DNA of 64,000 nucleotides from Undaria pinnatifida (taxonomy: Eukaryota > Sar > Phaeophyceae > Laminariales > Alariaceae): contig JABAKD010000028.1 of assembly GCA_012845835.1 (NCBI GenBank), positions 7,054,296 to 7,118,295 of the forward strand, read 5' to 3'. The translations under genes and the position numbers were made by a program. Positions 34,101 through 47,820 of this stretch are shown here, in pieces. Each line of letters starts with the position of its first letter. Within the stretch, counting starts at the first letter, position 1. The notes under the pieces were generated by a model. That model did no database searches and was not told the origin of the DNA. It was given only the letters and a program-made list of their open reading frames with translations.

Positions 34101-37100
34101 ATTAAGTAAGGTATTGAGCGGCGTACCTTAGATACGTCAAGTCTTAGGTAAGGTATCGAGGTCGTGCCCAGCGAATACCTATACCGTGGTAGTTTTGTCG
34201 ACGGGAATACCCGATACCCGGCTAAATGTCGGATTGCGTACCTAGCGTACCTGAAATTTAGGTAGTTTTTGTTCAAGCCGCCCATGTCTGGCCTAACAGT
34301 TAGGGAAGGTGTCGAGCTCCTACCTAACATATATATGAAGTGTCGGGTACGGGGTACGTACCCGAGTATTTTACCATGTTGTATTTATCACAGAATATGT
34401 AATATGTATAAGTGAGTGCGCCGGTTGCACCGACCGTTGCATCGTTACGCTGCAGTTTGTACGTCAGCACTACCGTACGTACTTGAGCTATTGCCGTACA
34501 GCAGTGGTGTACCTGTTTTCCCTTTTTAGGACCCCTCCGGTTTAACAGTTTCCGGGAGATCGTATCAGGTAAATCGGCTTGTCATGAAACAAAACAAAAA
34601 CAGTTGGACTTGGTGCTTGTGGGATCATATGTATATGTATGATTTTTATTTTTCTTCTGATTCTTGTTCGGACACATCTCTTCGTGCTCGCACCTTCATC
34701 CGAAACGGTAGGGGGGGTGGGCACAATCCGACCGTTGGGGACACGTTGCCGGAGGTTTGGGCGCGATCCGTGCAGTGTGTCGCGCGTGGCAAGCCTTTTA
34801 AACCTTTTGGCCGTGGGCAAGGATAAGGCAAACCCCTGGGTTTCCATAACATAGAGCATCGTTCGCGCGTGCAAATTAGAATTTATGGTATTATGCCCTT
34901 TACGCGCGCACCAGGTCCAGAGTTGAGAGTAACATTCGGTCTGTTGTTTGCCCTCTCATGAACACAGCCATGAACACAGCCAGCACGCTGAGAGCACAAC
35001 AACGTTAAAAAAACTGCCGCCCAGCACCACCACCAGCAGGTAACACCGTGCGTGTGTGGCACATCCATCTACGCCGTACTGCGGTGGCTAGTTGATTTCC
35101 TCGGGGCCTGCTTCGAATATGTGGCTGGCGAAAGTCGGTTGGATGCTTGTGCTTTGTGCGTTCTCCGCGAGCAACGCGCGCTGCACGCGCGATGAGCCCT
35201 CGTCCGAGCGGGTTGGTGGCGTTGGACTTGGCCAAAATCCGCCAAAGCGGCGCTGCTCGTGGCGTTGCACTCAGCCGAGAGCCGCGAAAGCTACAGCAAG
35301 CGTAGCGGTTGTTGGGAAAATGCCATCGATACCGCACGCTGCTGCCATCGGCCATCGTATGTTACGCGCGGATGGCGGGCGGGACTAGGAATGTGCCACG
35401 CTCACTTGCGGCGGGAAGCAACAGTGATAGCAGCCGAACCGGCGTCGGCGTTGTTGTAGGATACTGCTGTGCGGTTCCTGGTATCGGTGTGTGCGTTTGT
35501 TTTTGTGGTGGGATGAGCGGTGCGATGGGTTCCCAAACGTTTTCGACTGAGCAATTCAACTGACGCGATTGGTTGAATCGGCGATTTTTTTCGAGGGTAT
35601 GTGCGAGTCGGATCGCTCAATCAAAAACGTTTGATTCGAAGCTATTGTTGGACTGTGTAAGAAGCCCGATTTGGTCTTCAGTTGCAAAGGGTCTTTTTAG
35701 ACTGACGGATCCGATTGCGTAATAATGGCCTGCGATCGAGGATTTCGTCGCGAGTCATCTTTGCACGCTGTGTGCGACACTCCGATGGCGCGTGTTACGG
35801 GGTGTGTTTATCCTCATGAAGGATATAGGTCCGCGACTCCCCTTTTAGAGCTATCATTTTATTAGCTAGTACCAGGGTTAACCGGTTGATACAAAAACGT
35901 GCCATCTTGGATGTTTTAATCAATCTGAGAACGGAAAACTATAAACCCGGTATGTCATAATACCATGATAACTATATTTCTATACAATTACCTGGTGTGT
36001 TGAACCAGGGGTGTAGGCGTTGGCACAAGTTGCGACAAGTTACGACCGCTTCGAGTATGGACATCATGATATTCTGACAGTGAGTTACCGCCGTACTATT
36101 TTCATGTGTCAATATTTCACCTCGCATTTTCATTGACTCTGACTGCTGTACTGGTAGTGTCGATTGGTTTATGTTTCCCTACAACTCGTTAATGCTACCG
36201 GTACCTGGTTCACATTCTCTATTCAACTTCGGCGGATTCAGAGAAGAGCACTTGCTGTATATAACAGTTCAAGCAGAGTCCCACCCCCCTCTCCCCCGCC
36301 TATACTACCCTCAAAGAAATTTGACGGGTACAAGACAGAAGCAAAAATAAATAATAGAAGAAAGGGAAAGGCAAGCGCTAAGAACTAGGGTGAAAGAAGG
36401 GAAGCACTTGGAAATGTACGGGGGGTTGAGGGAAGATGTTAGAATGAAAGCGTATCTGCACGGCCCAATGGACTACGCGAAAAAGCTGAAACCGCGATTT
36501 CGTGTAGGGGACCTGGACCTACCAGAAAGAAGAAAGGGATGTACCAGTAGTCGGTAGGAGGAGGACGTGGCTACCAATATGTGCCCGTGTGGCACAACGA
36601 TAGAGAGTAGGACTCGCATTGTAGAAGAATGTGAAATATGCAAGGAGGAACGGGATGCGTTAGAGGAGATAAGAAAACTTGACGTATGTGATATGGAAGA
36701 GCTTGGTAGACTAGAGAGTAACGAGAGAACGATCGCTATCCTGGGAGGTAGATGGTGGCCGCAGAAGGCGAAACAGGACGGAGATAGGATAAGCAAACAA
36801 TATCTATGTAGTACAAGGGCTCTGCTCTGACGCCGCCCGCTACGCTCGCGCAAGGCAAGGAAGAACACAACTAAAAACATGTGAAGGGAGCAAAAAGAAG
36901 AGGCCCATGATTTGGTTCGAACAGCGATTTGATAAAGCCAAGAGCTGCTCAGAGCAAATTGCCCTGTTGTGCCCAGCTGTGCTGTGTGCTTTTGTTACCG
37001 GTGTTACGTTCTGGTCGGCAGTACGGGGGAAATTTGCGTGGGGGAAAAAACAGGGGGCCGTGAAAAATCAAATACATGCAGAAGAAGAAAGAAAAAAACA

Positions 37101-38483
37101 AAAGTAGTACACAATAACACGTATAATACCTGGTGCCGCTCTATGTTCGAAAGAAAGCACACAGCGCAGCAAATTGCCCTGATTGTGCTCAGCTGTGCTG
37201 TGTGCTTTTGTTGCCGGTGTTACGTTCTGATCGACAGTACGGGGGTAATTTGCGTGGGGGTAAAAACAGGGGGAGCTTGAGAGGTAAAAAACATGTAGAA
37301 AAAGAGAAGAAGAAAACTAGTACACAACAAAACGTATTAAACCTGGTACTGCTCTATGTTCGCAAGAAAGCACACAGCGAGTTGTTGATTGGCTTTATGC
37401 ACGAAGACGGAGTAACAAACAATGAGGGACAAAAAGACGAAGAAAGTGCTAAAACGGAAGTTGAAAAAGTGTAGAAATCAAAGAAAAGGTGGAAAGGTCC
37501 AGGAAGTAATAGAAGGCGGTGTTAAGATGGGAAGTTGGGAGAGGCGAGGGCGGCGCCAACCGAGGCTGCGCAGGGCAAAAATTGAAAAAGTGAACATGAA
37601 ACATGAAATGTAGGCAAGATGTGAAGCACCAGATAGTTCACAACGAATATCAATGCCAACGGAAACCAAGGCAGATTCGTCGAGATTTAACTCCAGCACT
37701 TTGGTATAGGGCACAAATAACAAGAAATCTCAAGAAGATGGTTGTACGCCGTTGACAACGACTGACGCCTACGACGAACCAAACTCCATCGGCACCACGA
37801 CCGTGGCACGCTCGACCTACATATGGATCCACCAGGACGTCCGCTCGATCCATCAGAACGTCTACGACCTCCTACCGACTTAGACTGCTTCGATGGGGAA
37901 CAGCGGTAGATGGATGTCATAGTAGCTACTTACATCTATCACTAAATATTAACGTGCGTAGAGCAACCGGCCGGGAATAGATACGCGTAGAGGTAATAAC
38001 CAAGTGCCTGGCAGAAACTGGAGAAATAAGGCGAAAACCGTGGCTGGGTCGCTAGACACGAACATACCCAACGAAACGCAGCGAAACGCTCACCCTTAAT
38101 TGGAAAGAAACAGGACAAACAAAGGGAGAGTTCGATGGAACCCCCGCTTGGTAATTGAAGAAAAAAATATTGAAGAAAAAAACGTCCGCCCGGCAATTGA
38201 ACAAGAACCAAAAATGCAATTGGTGGAAGGAAAACGTCCGTGAAGGCATGTAGATGAACGTTTCCGTGCAAACTCTCTGCAAAGGCATGCCACATGAAAG
38301 ACCTGAGGTGCAACCGAAGCGGAACGTAAAACCCCAAGAGATGCAAGGAGCTGACTAGCCTCCTGGCATAGTCTAGACACTAACAACACCAGGAAGGGTG
38401 ACTATGTGAAGACGCCGTTACTCAACATTCCTAAGGGAGCTCGTCGAACACCAGTCCTGGAGACAACCGTGGTTTAAACACAA

Positions 38484-38515
<32 letters not shown>

Positions 38516-38545
38516 ACTACTACTACTACTACTACTACTTACTAG

Positions 38546-38586
<41 letters not shown>

Positions 38587-38609
38587 ACTACTACTACTAC
38601 TACTACTAG

Positions 38610-38651
<42 letters not shown>

Positions 38652-38669
38652 CAGGTACTACTGCTACTG

Positions 38670-38733
<64 letters not shown>

Positions 38734-41700
38734 CAGGTACTACTGCTACTGCTACTGCTACTAGGAGCAAATTATAACAACACCAGGCGGAAGGGTGACT
38801 GTCGCAACCTCGCGTTGGATACCAATGCTGGGAAACGTCGTCGAACCCGGGTAGGCGACGGGAAACTGAGGGAGTGGGTTGGAAGAATGCATGAAGAAAA
38901 AAAAACAACGTAGAAAAGGAAAGACGCATCTCGTCAAACACACACGCAAATCCCAGGGAAACGTCAGTTCTAGATACGACAACGCTATTAACCCCTTCAG
39001 AACCCCCAAACACCTCCCTTTACTAAATCCAAGTAACTTTGTCCCCCAAAACGGGCTTCCAGTTGTAAAGGAGTTAACAGAAGTTCACGCGACTCCCCGC
39101 CGAAAAAAAAAAAAAAAAACGTGGAAGAGGAAAAACACATCTCCTTAAACACACAGGCAAATCCCAGGGATACGTCAGTTGTCGATGCTACGCGGCTATT
39201 AACAGAAGTACACGCAACTCCCCGAAACACAAAGACGCTAGTTCACGTCGTCCATTACCGGCAGCCGTCGCGAAACACGGACAGTGGTTTCGCAAAAGCA
39301 TGTAAGAAAAAACCAAAGGGGGAAAGGAAAGACGCGTCTATTGTAACATACGGATGGGCGAAACTGGCAAATCCCACGTACACGCCAATCGTACAAACGA
39401 TGGCGGGTTTTACACAAAACGCACACTATGCAAGGACTTGCGACAAGGACACATAATAATTCCAAGCGTGCAAGACGTGAGATACCATTTACACCTACAT
39501 TTATGCGGACACATGACTATGGCACCCCCCGTTACACGACAACCTTAAGCAAGCACGTTGATGCGCGGTGGTCGGCGCGAAACTGAAGCGACTAGTGTCG
39601 CGAAAAACATGCCATAACAAATAATGTGTTGGTTTTTTTAACAGAAAAAACTCACCCACATAGTATATTACAAGTACCAACAACGCAGCTTACAAAGATG
39701 AGTATTGACCCGAAATTCGTCGAACTCACGGCTGACGTCCTTGAAATATTTTTATAAAATAATTATGGCACGACCCGGTATTACAACAACCCCAGGTAAC
39801 CTTGCCGCGCACGGGGACTAGGGACGAAACTGTGCGAGTGGGTTAGAAATATATACGCCACACGCAAAAACCTACGGGAAAGCCGTAGGACGCACCTACT
39901 AAACGACATACGTACGGGCGAAAATGCACCACATACGCACGGGCGAATATGGCAACGGCTACACACGTCAATCGTAGACCACACCGAGCTTTTGAGACGA
40001 CCACGCTCAGTAAAAGAAGTCGCAAGAACGACACACACGAATCCTAAGCGTGCAAGTCGTGAGCTACCGAAGTTGGTGTGCAACAAAATATTAAGTCAAA
40101 AGCATAAAACTCAACACCTCTACATGCCAAAGGGAGTTATAGGACGACATGTCATACAAGCATGGCGGTGGCTGCAAAACACGAAGCCGGATGGGCAGGA
40201 AGCCGATGACACGCTTCCTGGAAGGACTCGGGAATCTCTTCCCGGGTCTGAGCGACATTGAGAATTGAGCTTGAGGCCGCAGAAATCTCTTCGTCTATAC
40301 ACGAGACGAAGGCAAGGTTTCGGGACGATGGCGCGGCTTGGCTAAGCGCAGGAAACAGCGCTTCATGTGGATGGATTGACGAGTTCCTGAGAGATGGTTG
40401 TAAGCAGACAGCATAACAGAAGCGGTGGGATTTGATAGAACGGAGTGTTATGCGTTGTAACGTAGAGAAACATAGTGCAAGTAAGAGGGGAAGTACATAA
40501 TGTTGCATGTGCTTTGGTTGGGAGGAGGGGACAGTTGAACAGGTTAGTCTGAAGTAGCAACTGAAATGTTGATGTTGTTAACCAATTGTGCAGCAACGAA
40601 TTTGAGGTAACCGGCACGGGCGTGAGGATTGGTCATGAGTTCAAGGTAATGGTGAATAGAGGTATACGATGTAGGAGGAGCGTTTAGTATCTGTACAGGC
40701 TCGATGCCAACTCCGAAGGAAATGGCGTCGTCGAAAGAGAAACCTGAGTTGTTAAACGGATTGTGCAGGCGTTGAGCAATGTGCTGTAGGATGTTCTCGC
40801 GAACGGTAAAATGCCTTCCAGGGTAATGGAAAACTTTGCGTGCAATGCATCGAAGCAGGCAAGCTCCATCTCCTACTTCGTTAACAATTGTCCAGTTGTA
40901 GTTTGATGGAGGTGGCGGAGGTGGAGGACGAGGTAGTGGGCGGCGGCGGTGGAGCAGGGAGTTGAGGAGGGGGAAGAGAAGAATGAGCCGGGATGGAGTT
41001 GCCAGTAGCGGCTTCAATGAAGGGAGGATATGCAACGTCAGGAGCATGTGGCACACTGTTAGCAATATGTGAAGGTGGCACAAGGCACATGATGGAGTGT
41101 CTGTTCTTTATTCGGCTAAGGGCAACATACAACTGGCCATGGGCAAAAATATCATTTCGCAAATCAAGACCAATGCGAGAGAGAGTTTTGACCTTGAGAT
41201 TTGTTAATTGTCAGGGAGTAGGCGAGGCGGAGGGGAAACTGGACACGACTGAATTTGATACCTTGACGACCGACTTGGGCGTGGAAGTTAATTCGTGGCG
41301 CGAGGACGATAGGTCGATGAGGGGTGAGGAGCTGAACCTGGATAACACGAGACACGAGAATTCGGAGAAAATCCCAACTAAACACCTTTCTGACCGTTAA
41401 CGAGACCCTCCCCGAAGTTTAAGTTTGTCGTGAGCATGGCGAGGTCGTTCGTGCGAAGAACTAGTGCGTGAGGGGGAACGCCTTGAGCGTCGAGAAGATT
41501 GAGTTGTTCGGGTGCGGTAAATGCGGTGTAGGGGTTGGACTCGTCGCTTGTAAGAGAATCTGAGCTGAAGAAAGAGTTGGCGTTTTCAGATCGTGTTTCG
41601 GCAATGTTCATGTTGGCGGCGTCTATGGCCGTGTTGGTAGTGGCAAGTATAGCACGATCATGCATAAGTTGTGTGTCTTCGTTCAAGTCAGGGTAGACGA

Positions 41701-44700
41701 AGTATAGCACTATCATGCATAAGTTGTGTGTGTCTTCGTTCAAGTCAGGGTAGACGAAGTTGATGAGGTCTTCAAAATTCGTGGTATATTTAAGTGTGAA
41801 GCGGTCAGTTGTAGATTTATCGCTGGAGTTGGAGAGTGCAACCATATCACCGTTGGACATGTGGATAGTAGGCTGCCTGTTTCACCCACGGCGCGTACGA
41901 AGGAGGCATAGTGCTTGTCCTCTTTATCACGTTGCGACGCAGTTGTTAATAGATGCAGACGAGTAATGCTCGCCCACAGGAAGCTGGAAATGACGGTGGC
42001 CTCGACGGTGTCGGATGCGGAACCATATTTGACAACAGGGCCAACTTGCCTCCAATCTCCACTAAACAAAATAGTTTTACCACCAAAGAGCAAATTGGTA
42101 TTTAAAAGATCTTGCAAGGTTTTGTTCAACGCTTCGACGCAGTACTTGCGTGCCATGGGGAGTTTGTCCCAGATGATGAGGACACAGTTGCGGATATGTC
42201 CCGCGCGTTGCGATTCACCACGAATATTGCACAAAGCTCCAGGCACAATGTTGTCGTCAAGTGGCAATTTGAACATGGAGTGAGCTGTCCAGCCACCTAG
42301 TAGTTGGAGCGCCGCAATTCCAGTCGAAGTGACCGTTAGGACGACTCGCCCATTCCCACGCAAACGTGCTGCTATGACCTTCTCGGTGAAAGTTTTTCCA
42401 GTTCCGGCGGGACTGTCAGCCATGTATGCGCCTGGTCTGTTTGAAGTAACGGAGTCGATTATGGTGGGAGTATATTGCACGCTGCTCTTGAGTGAGAAGG
42501 CCTTGGTTCTCGTCGGCGAACGCCGTTTGTTCACGCCGATCGAAGGCGCCCCTGGTACGTTCAAGTTCTGTCAAGTGGTGGATAGCGGGAGGAAGGTTGG
42601 CCTGTTTGTTATCTTTTCCATGAAGCTGCAATTTTAGGTCTATTTGGCGTAAGGCTTCAGCGACTGCCTGCACTCTGGTCATGGACTCACGTAAGTCTTC
42701 AATTAGGTCATCTTGGAAGTCGTGCCATAACTTGGGGGCCGGGCCGCCATCTAGTGTGAGTGTCACCAATAAGCCTCGGAGTAAATTAGCCGTTTGGAAA
42801 ATAACAGCTTCTTGCATGCAGATGAAGTATTCTTCATCGCCTGTGACCGATCCCGAACGGCGTCGTGAAAGCTATGATGGACAATGGACGGACCAATATC
42901 GGGTTGTACAGTGCGCAATTCGGTGAAGGATCTTGCTGGGATCTTGTGAAGAAGGAGTCGCAGATAGAAGACATCGCCAACAGCTGGGCTTTTGAAATGG
43001 ATACGGCATACACGTTCTGTTGTTCTGGCAGAAACGATGTTACCGTATTGGTAAAGCCATTTACCGGTAGGAGCAGAAGACGGGTGGGGTCTTTTTTTTT
43101 TTTCGTGGTGATTATGTAGGTTTCGAAGTAGTCGAGGAGGGTACGGTCGTTGAAACAAGCCGCTATGGGCCTTTTAAGGCAATGCATAAGATCGGAGGCG
43201 GTGCTGTTTGCGATCGCAGCACGTTCTTCGGCGGAAGCTTCCGCGGGGTAAATTGCGTTGTTTTCTTGCTCAAGGTGGGCATGAACACGGGTAACTGACG
43301 GGTAACGGCTTTGAGTATCGAAGCCGAGCATTCTCCAAGTTGCTTCTGCAGCCGAAATATATCGCGTTGTACGGTACGTTTCAATTTCACTTTTAATACC
43401 GCTGATTTTGGCTTTCGCGAAGTCATCGCCTTTTCAATGTACTTGTAGAGGTATTTGGCACATGAAGCCGCAGTAACGGCATCAGTACACACATGGCAAT
43501 CGAGTATAAGAAGTAAATACGGATATGCAGGGGACGACCCATTGGTTGCCTACGGGGACATCAACCCAGCAACCGCCGACTTTGTTTCGCACTGTGGGAT
43601 TATCGCTATTTTTTTGTCCTACAATATTCCGCGCGTCCACTGCGTTCATTTAGCGTAGCTGTTGTTCTGAAAGGTTGCGGGTAGTGTTTGTTGCACGATT
43701 TAGTGTTAGTGTCCCTGGTAGTTTGCATGCACGGTGCATCAACATTGAGAGAGCCACACGGTTTGTGTATCATATATTTGAGGACCATCTCACGCAGCTT
43801 GCCTTTAGCGATGGACGCATTGGGTAACCGTGCCCATGCCCGAGAATCCATTTGGTTGAGGACGTCAGGACCTGCGTTTTTGAATTTGATAATGACATGG
43901 GCGTGGGGAAGCCCGCGTTTTTGGTACTTAACGACAGACATGTGAAAATCGTAAGGTTCAAACACCTTGCCGCTCTTGAGGTGAGGCATGAGCACACCAA
44001 GCTTGATTTTTGAAACTCTGCAGCAGAGGTCCGGACGGTCAGCAGCTTGTTGCCCTCGTAGGAGATTTTGTTCAATTTCAGGCCAAAGCGGGTTACAGGT
44101 CATCGTAATCATAAAGTGTGGTTTGCCTTTTCTGTTGACAACTGCAAGAGCGTCTTCTGTTGTCATGTTTACGCTTCGCAGGTGATCCATGAAACGAAAC
44201 AGGAAGCAGTTGACCAGGTTTTTCCGCGCGACTTGCTTCTGAAATAGAACGTGCCGTGGCCAACCGTTGCTGAAATGGTGCTCCTTCAATGAACGTTAGT
44301 TGGTTCTCTTCGAGTCGAGACAGATTGTCCGTAATCCACTCCTGGGCAATACGGCTATTTCTTTGAAAGACACGTTCAGAAAGCATGCGTTGTCTGCAGT
44401 AGAAAGAGAGAGAAACGTGGGCATTGCCTGCGATATTCGTAGTCCGAGACTTTTTGGGTGGGTTCTCAAGCATATGGCCAGGACTCCACCCAGCTTCACC
44501 GTGCATAAAAAGCAGAGGATACTGGAGGCTCTCGTATGCGGGCGACCAAAGAAGGAGGAATCGAGGTCGGGAGTCCGGACTATCCTTGGGGTATGTGATG
44601 ACGGCACGCTTGGTAACGTCTTCTTCACCTGATGTATGAAGGATAGCGGCGATTGGGGGGGAAACTTCTTCACCCAAAATATTACCGTCGTTGACTCTGC

Positions 44701-47700
44701 TAGCTTCCGCAAATGAGATAAAGGCGGGTTCGGAACTAACAGCATTGGAATTAATCAAGTCGTCGACACGAGCACGATATTGCTCAGCCCATGAAATATT
44801 TTCTCGCACGTGATTGCGCGACGTTTCCGCAATACTAAGGTCGATGCCTCGATGTTGGGTCTGGTCCACAAACTCTGAGTCGTAGATGTAAAATTTTGCG
44901 CTATTTGAAACATTCAAGGAGTCGTATTTTTCTTGAAGGTCGAAGATGCGATGGTAGGCTTTCCCATGTAGAGTGAGCATTGGTGGAGGTTTAGGATTTT
45001 GTCCAAGTTCTACGTTCGCAACCACCGGCGCCTAGCGCTGTGAAGGAGAACAGGCCGCTGTATTTACGTTGGTAGGCGCTAAATCCTTCGGAATTGAAGA
45101 AACGCCAAATGTAATCGCTTACAGGGCGAAGACGTGGAATTGCTGCGGCGCCAGATTTTGCAACAGTTTAGGGACCTTTCTTCCCACCAAAGTTGCGAGC
45201 CACAATGCTTGCACGTTAATTTTTTTGGGTCGTTCAAAAGAGGATACCTAAAGCAGAATGTTCGAAGGATGTGTAAATCAGGGGCGTTGAAATGGTAAAT
45301 GCCAAGATGGTGGCGAGAAGTTTGAGTGCGCAAACTAGAGAAATGGTAGCGATTAGCATTGAGTTCGTGCGAGGTGGAATTCGCAGCAGCCCTGCGTGTA
45401 ACGTTCAAGCTGTGGCGCCGAAGAGCGCGACGATGGCGAGCAATTTGACCCGTGTCAGGCGTGCGCCTGCTTGCCAAGATAGCACTGCGCAAATTTCGGT
45501 GTAGACGAGCCTGAACACGAGATTCTGTATTGTTGGTAATATCTGACATTGTTTGAAGATAGAGGGCTTTACGCTCGAAGAGGGTATATAACCCGGTCGT
45601 AAGGAATCGCACTCAGTACGCTTACCTTCAGAATTCGTCGCCGAAGTTCTCGGGGATAGAGGCGCACGCTAGCTTGGTTTCTTCCTCAGTGGAGGTGCCG
45701 AGTACTTTGCATCCCTCTTTCTTCGATATAATCTTCAGCAGCTGTGCACGACAGTTGAGGAAAAGTGGTAGATAGTCGGTAAGCCACATGTATTATAAAA
45801 AGTGAAAATACACTTCAGCTGTAAGATCGAATACTTTGTCGAATATATATATGACAACATGAAGCTTTCCATGTAGTTATGACAGCAAAATAAGTAGCTG
45901 GTAAACTATAATTTGGAAGGTTGATAAAATGTTAGCTCTGATAAACGGACGATAAACTCGATGAGATGGTGGAAAAGGCAGATGGTAAAGGTCGTGAATC
46001 ACGAAAACGCTACCTAGTAATGACATGCAATAAAGTAGCTCGTGAAGGCAGGCGATCTTCTTCTGAAGAAGACGGGCGATTACCTGCTCAATTCACCTCC
46101 CGCGCTGCACTACCACTGCGCCAAGCGCAATTTCGATAACGAGGTACGAGCTACTTTATTTATTGCATGTCATTACTAGGTAGCGTTTTCGTGATTTACG
46201 ACCTTTACCATGTGCCTTTTCCACCATCTCATCGAGTTTATCGTCCGTTTATCAGAGCTTACATTTTATCAACCTTCCAAATTATAGTTTACCAGCTACT
46301 TATTTCGCTGTCATAACTACATGGAAAGCTTCATGTTGTCATGTATATATTCGACAAATTATTCGATCTCGCAGCTGGAGTGTATTTTCACTTTTTATAA
46401 TACATGTGTGTGTGTGTTCTTCACATTAAACCGTTCTTCTACTCGTCGACATCCAGCACACCCAGTGTCCGTACTGATTCTTCACCCTAGAAAGATCAGC
46501 TCTGTGGTCACAAGCCACGACACAGAGATAATGCATCGTAATGCATTCGACAACGCAATGTCATGTGGCTTACCGACTATCTACCACTTTTCCTCAACTG
46601 TCGTGCACAGCTGCTGAAGATTATATCGAAGAAATAGGGATGCAAAGTACTCGGCACCTCCGCTGAGGAAGAAACCAAGCTAGCGTGCGCCTCTATCCCC
46701 GAGAACTTCGGCGACGAATTCTGAAGTTTAATTGAGGTTTACACGGGTCATATATACGTGTTTGTCCATGGCGAAAACGGATGTTGCTCACTAATGTTGG
46801 ACTGCTGGGCTTGCACGGGACATCTTCTCAAGTAAGGGAGGAGAAGAAGTTCCGAGGTTCCGAGCCCATGGCGGAGTTGTTCGTGGCTAACTGTGTATGG
46901 CTGACCAAACTACGTGGAATCGTTCCGGCTTGTGCTAAACCAGTGACCCGTACTTTTTTTTTTGTTTTCACCCCGTGATAACAACATACTCGCAGCGCAG
47001 TTGCGGCGCCACCCATATGCGACCGATGTTCCGGTTTGCTGCCGTGGTACCATGTATTTGCCATGATACTTGGTATTTAGTATTTAGTACCTCCGTTTAA
47101 ACACGCTGCTACAGCCGAGAGATGGAGGATTTCGTGGAAACGCTAACATGTACCAGTATGCGCCAATATCGACCCTATATTTATCGAACTCACAGCTGAC
47201 GTGTTTCGACATTTTTGATGGGCAGACGACAGAAAGCGGTATGCCGCCACCATCTTTGCGAGCTGAGTGTGACACTCCGATCGCGCGTGTTACGGGGTGT
47301 ACATACCCTCATGAAGTAGTATTGGCCGGTTGCTCCCCTTAAGTGCTACTATTAGCTACTACCAGGGTCACCAGATTGATAAAAAGACGTCCAGCCTTAA
47401 GTAGTACCAGGTACTCATTATGCGCACGGAAGCTGTAGATATCAGCCGCTTTGAGGGGGACATAATCTGACGGCTGCTGTGGAACCGACTACGGGTACAG
47501 TACGCACTTGGTATTCCGTAGTCTTGACTCCTTTAGACTGTCCAACCATTTTGGGGAAAAACTGCTTGGGATTTCGAGTTAGATGGACCGCAGTGCCATT
47601 GCAAAATGTTACGCACCTCCTTTATAGCTGCACGCTGTTGGGGGAGGATACTTGAAATTGGGTTGGGATGAGTTTTGGAGCGGTAAAAAGGCAAAGGTCG

Positions 47701-47788
47701 GGGTTGGCTTGCTGTTGGTCTGACGGTAGACTCACCCCTGCTGACGGTTGCACCGGGAGTTCCACCCTGAAAATAGCCCCGTTACTGC

Positions 47789-47820
<32 letters not shown>

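Larger units (their letters stand above)
40500..45612 (-). mobile_element. Decayed Helitron, antisense to the FYVE gene
   Basis: Minus-strand segments line up in the order expected for a RepHel protein: Cys-rich N-terminus, HUH Rep nuclease, tyrosine motif, linker, PIF1-type helicase, then an OTU-like segment. Helitrons transpose by rolling-circle replication. The frame changes at least nine times (near 45.15, 45.02, 44.19, 43.53, 43.32, 43.10, 42.48, 41.80, 41.39 and 41.17 kb), so it cannot be active. The exact ends are not identified; the 5' side abuts the palindrome at 45626. Confidence 0.85.
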
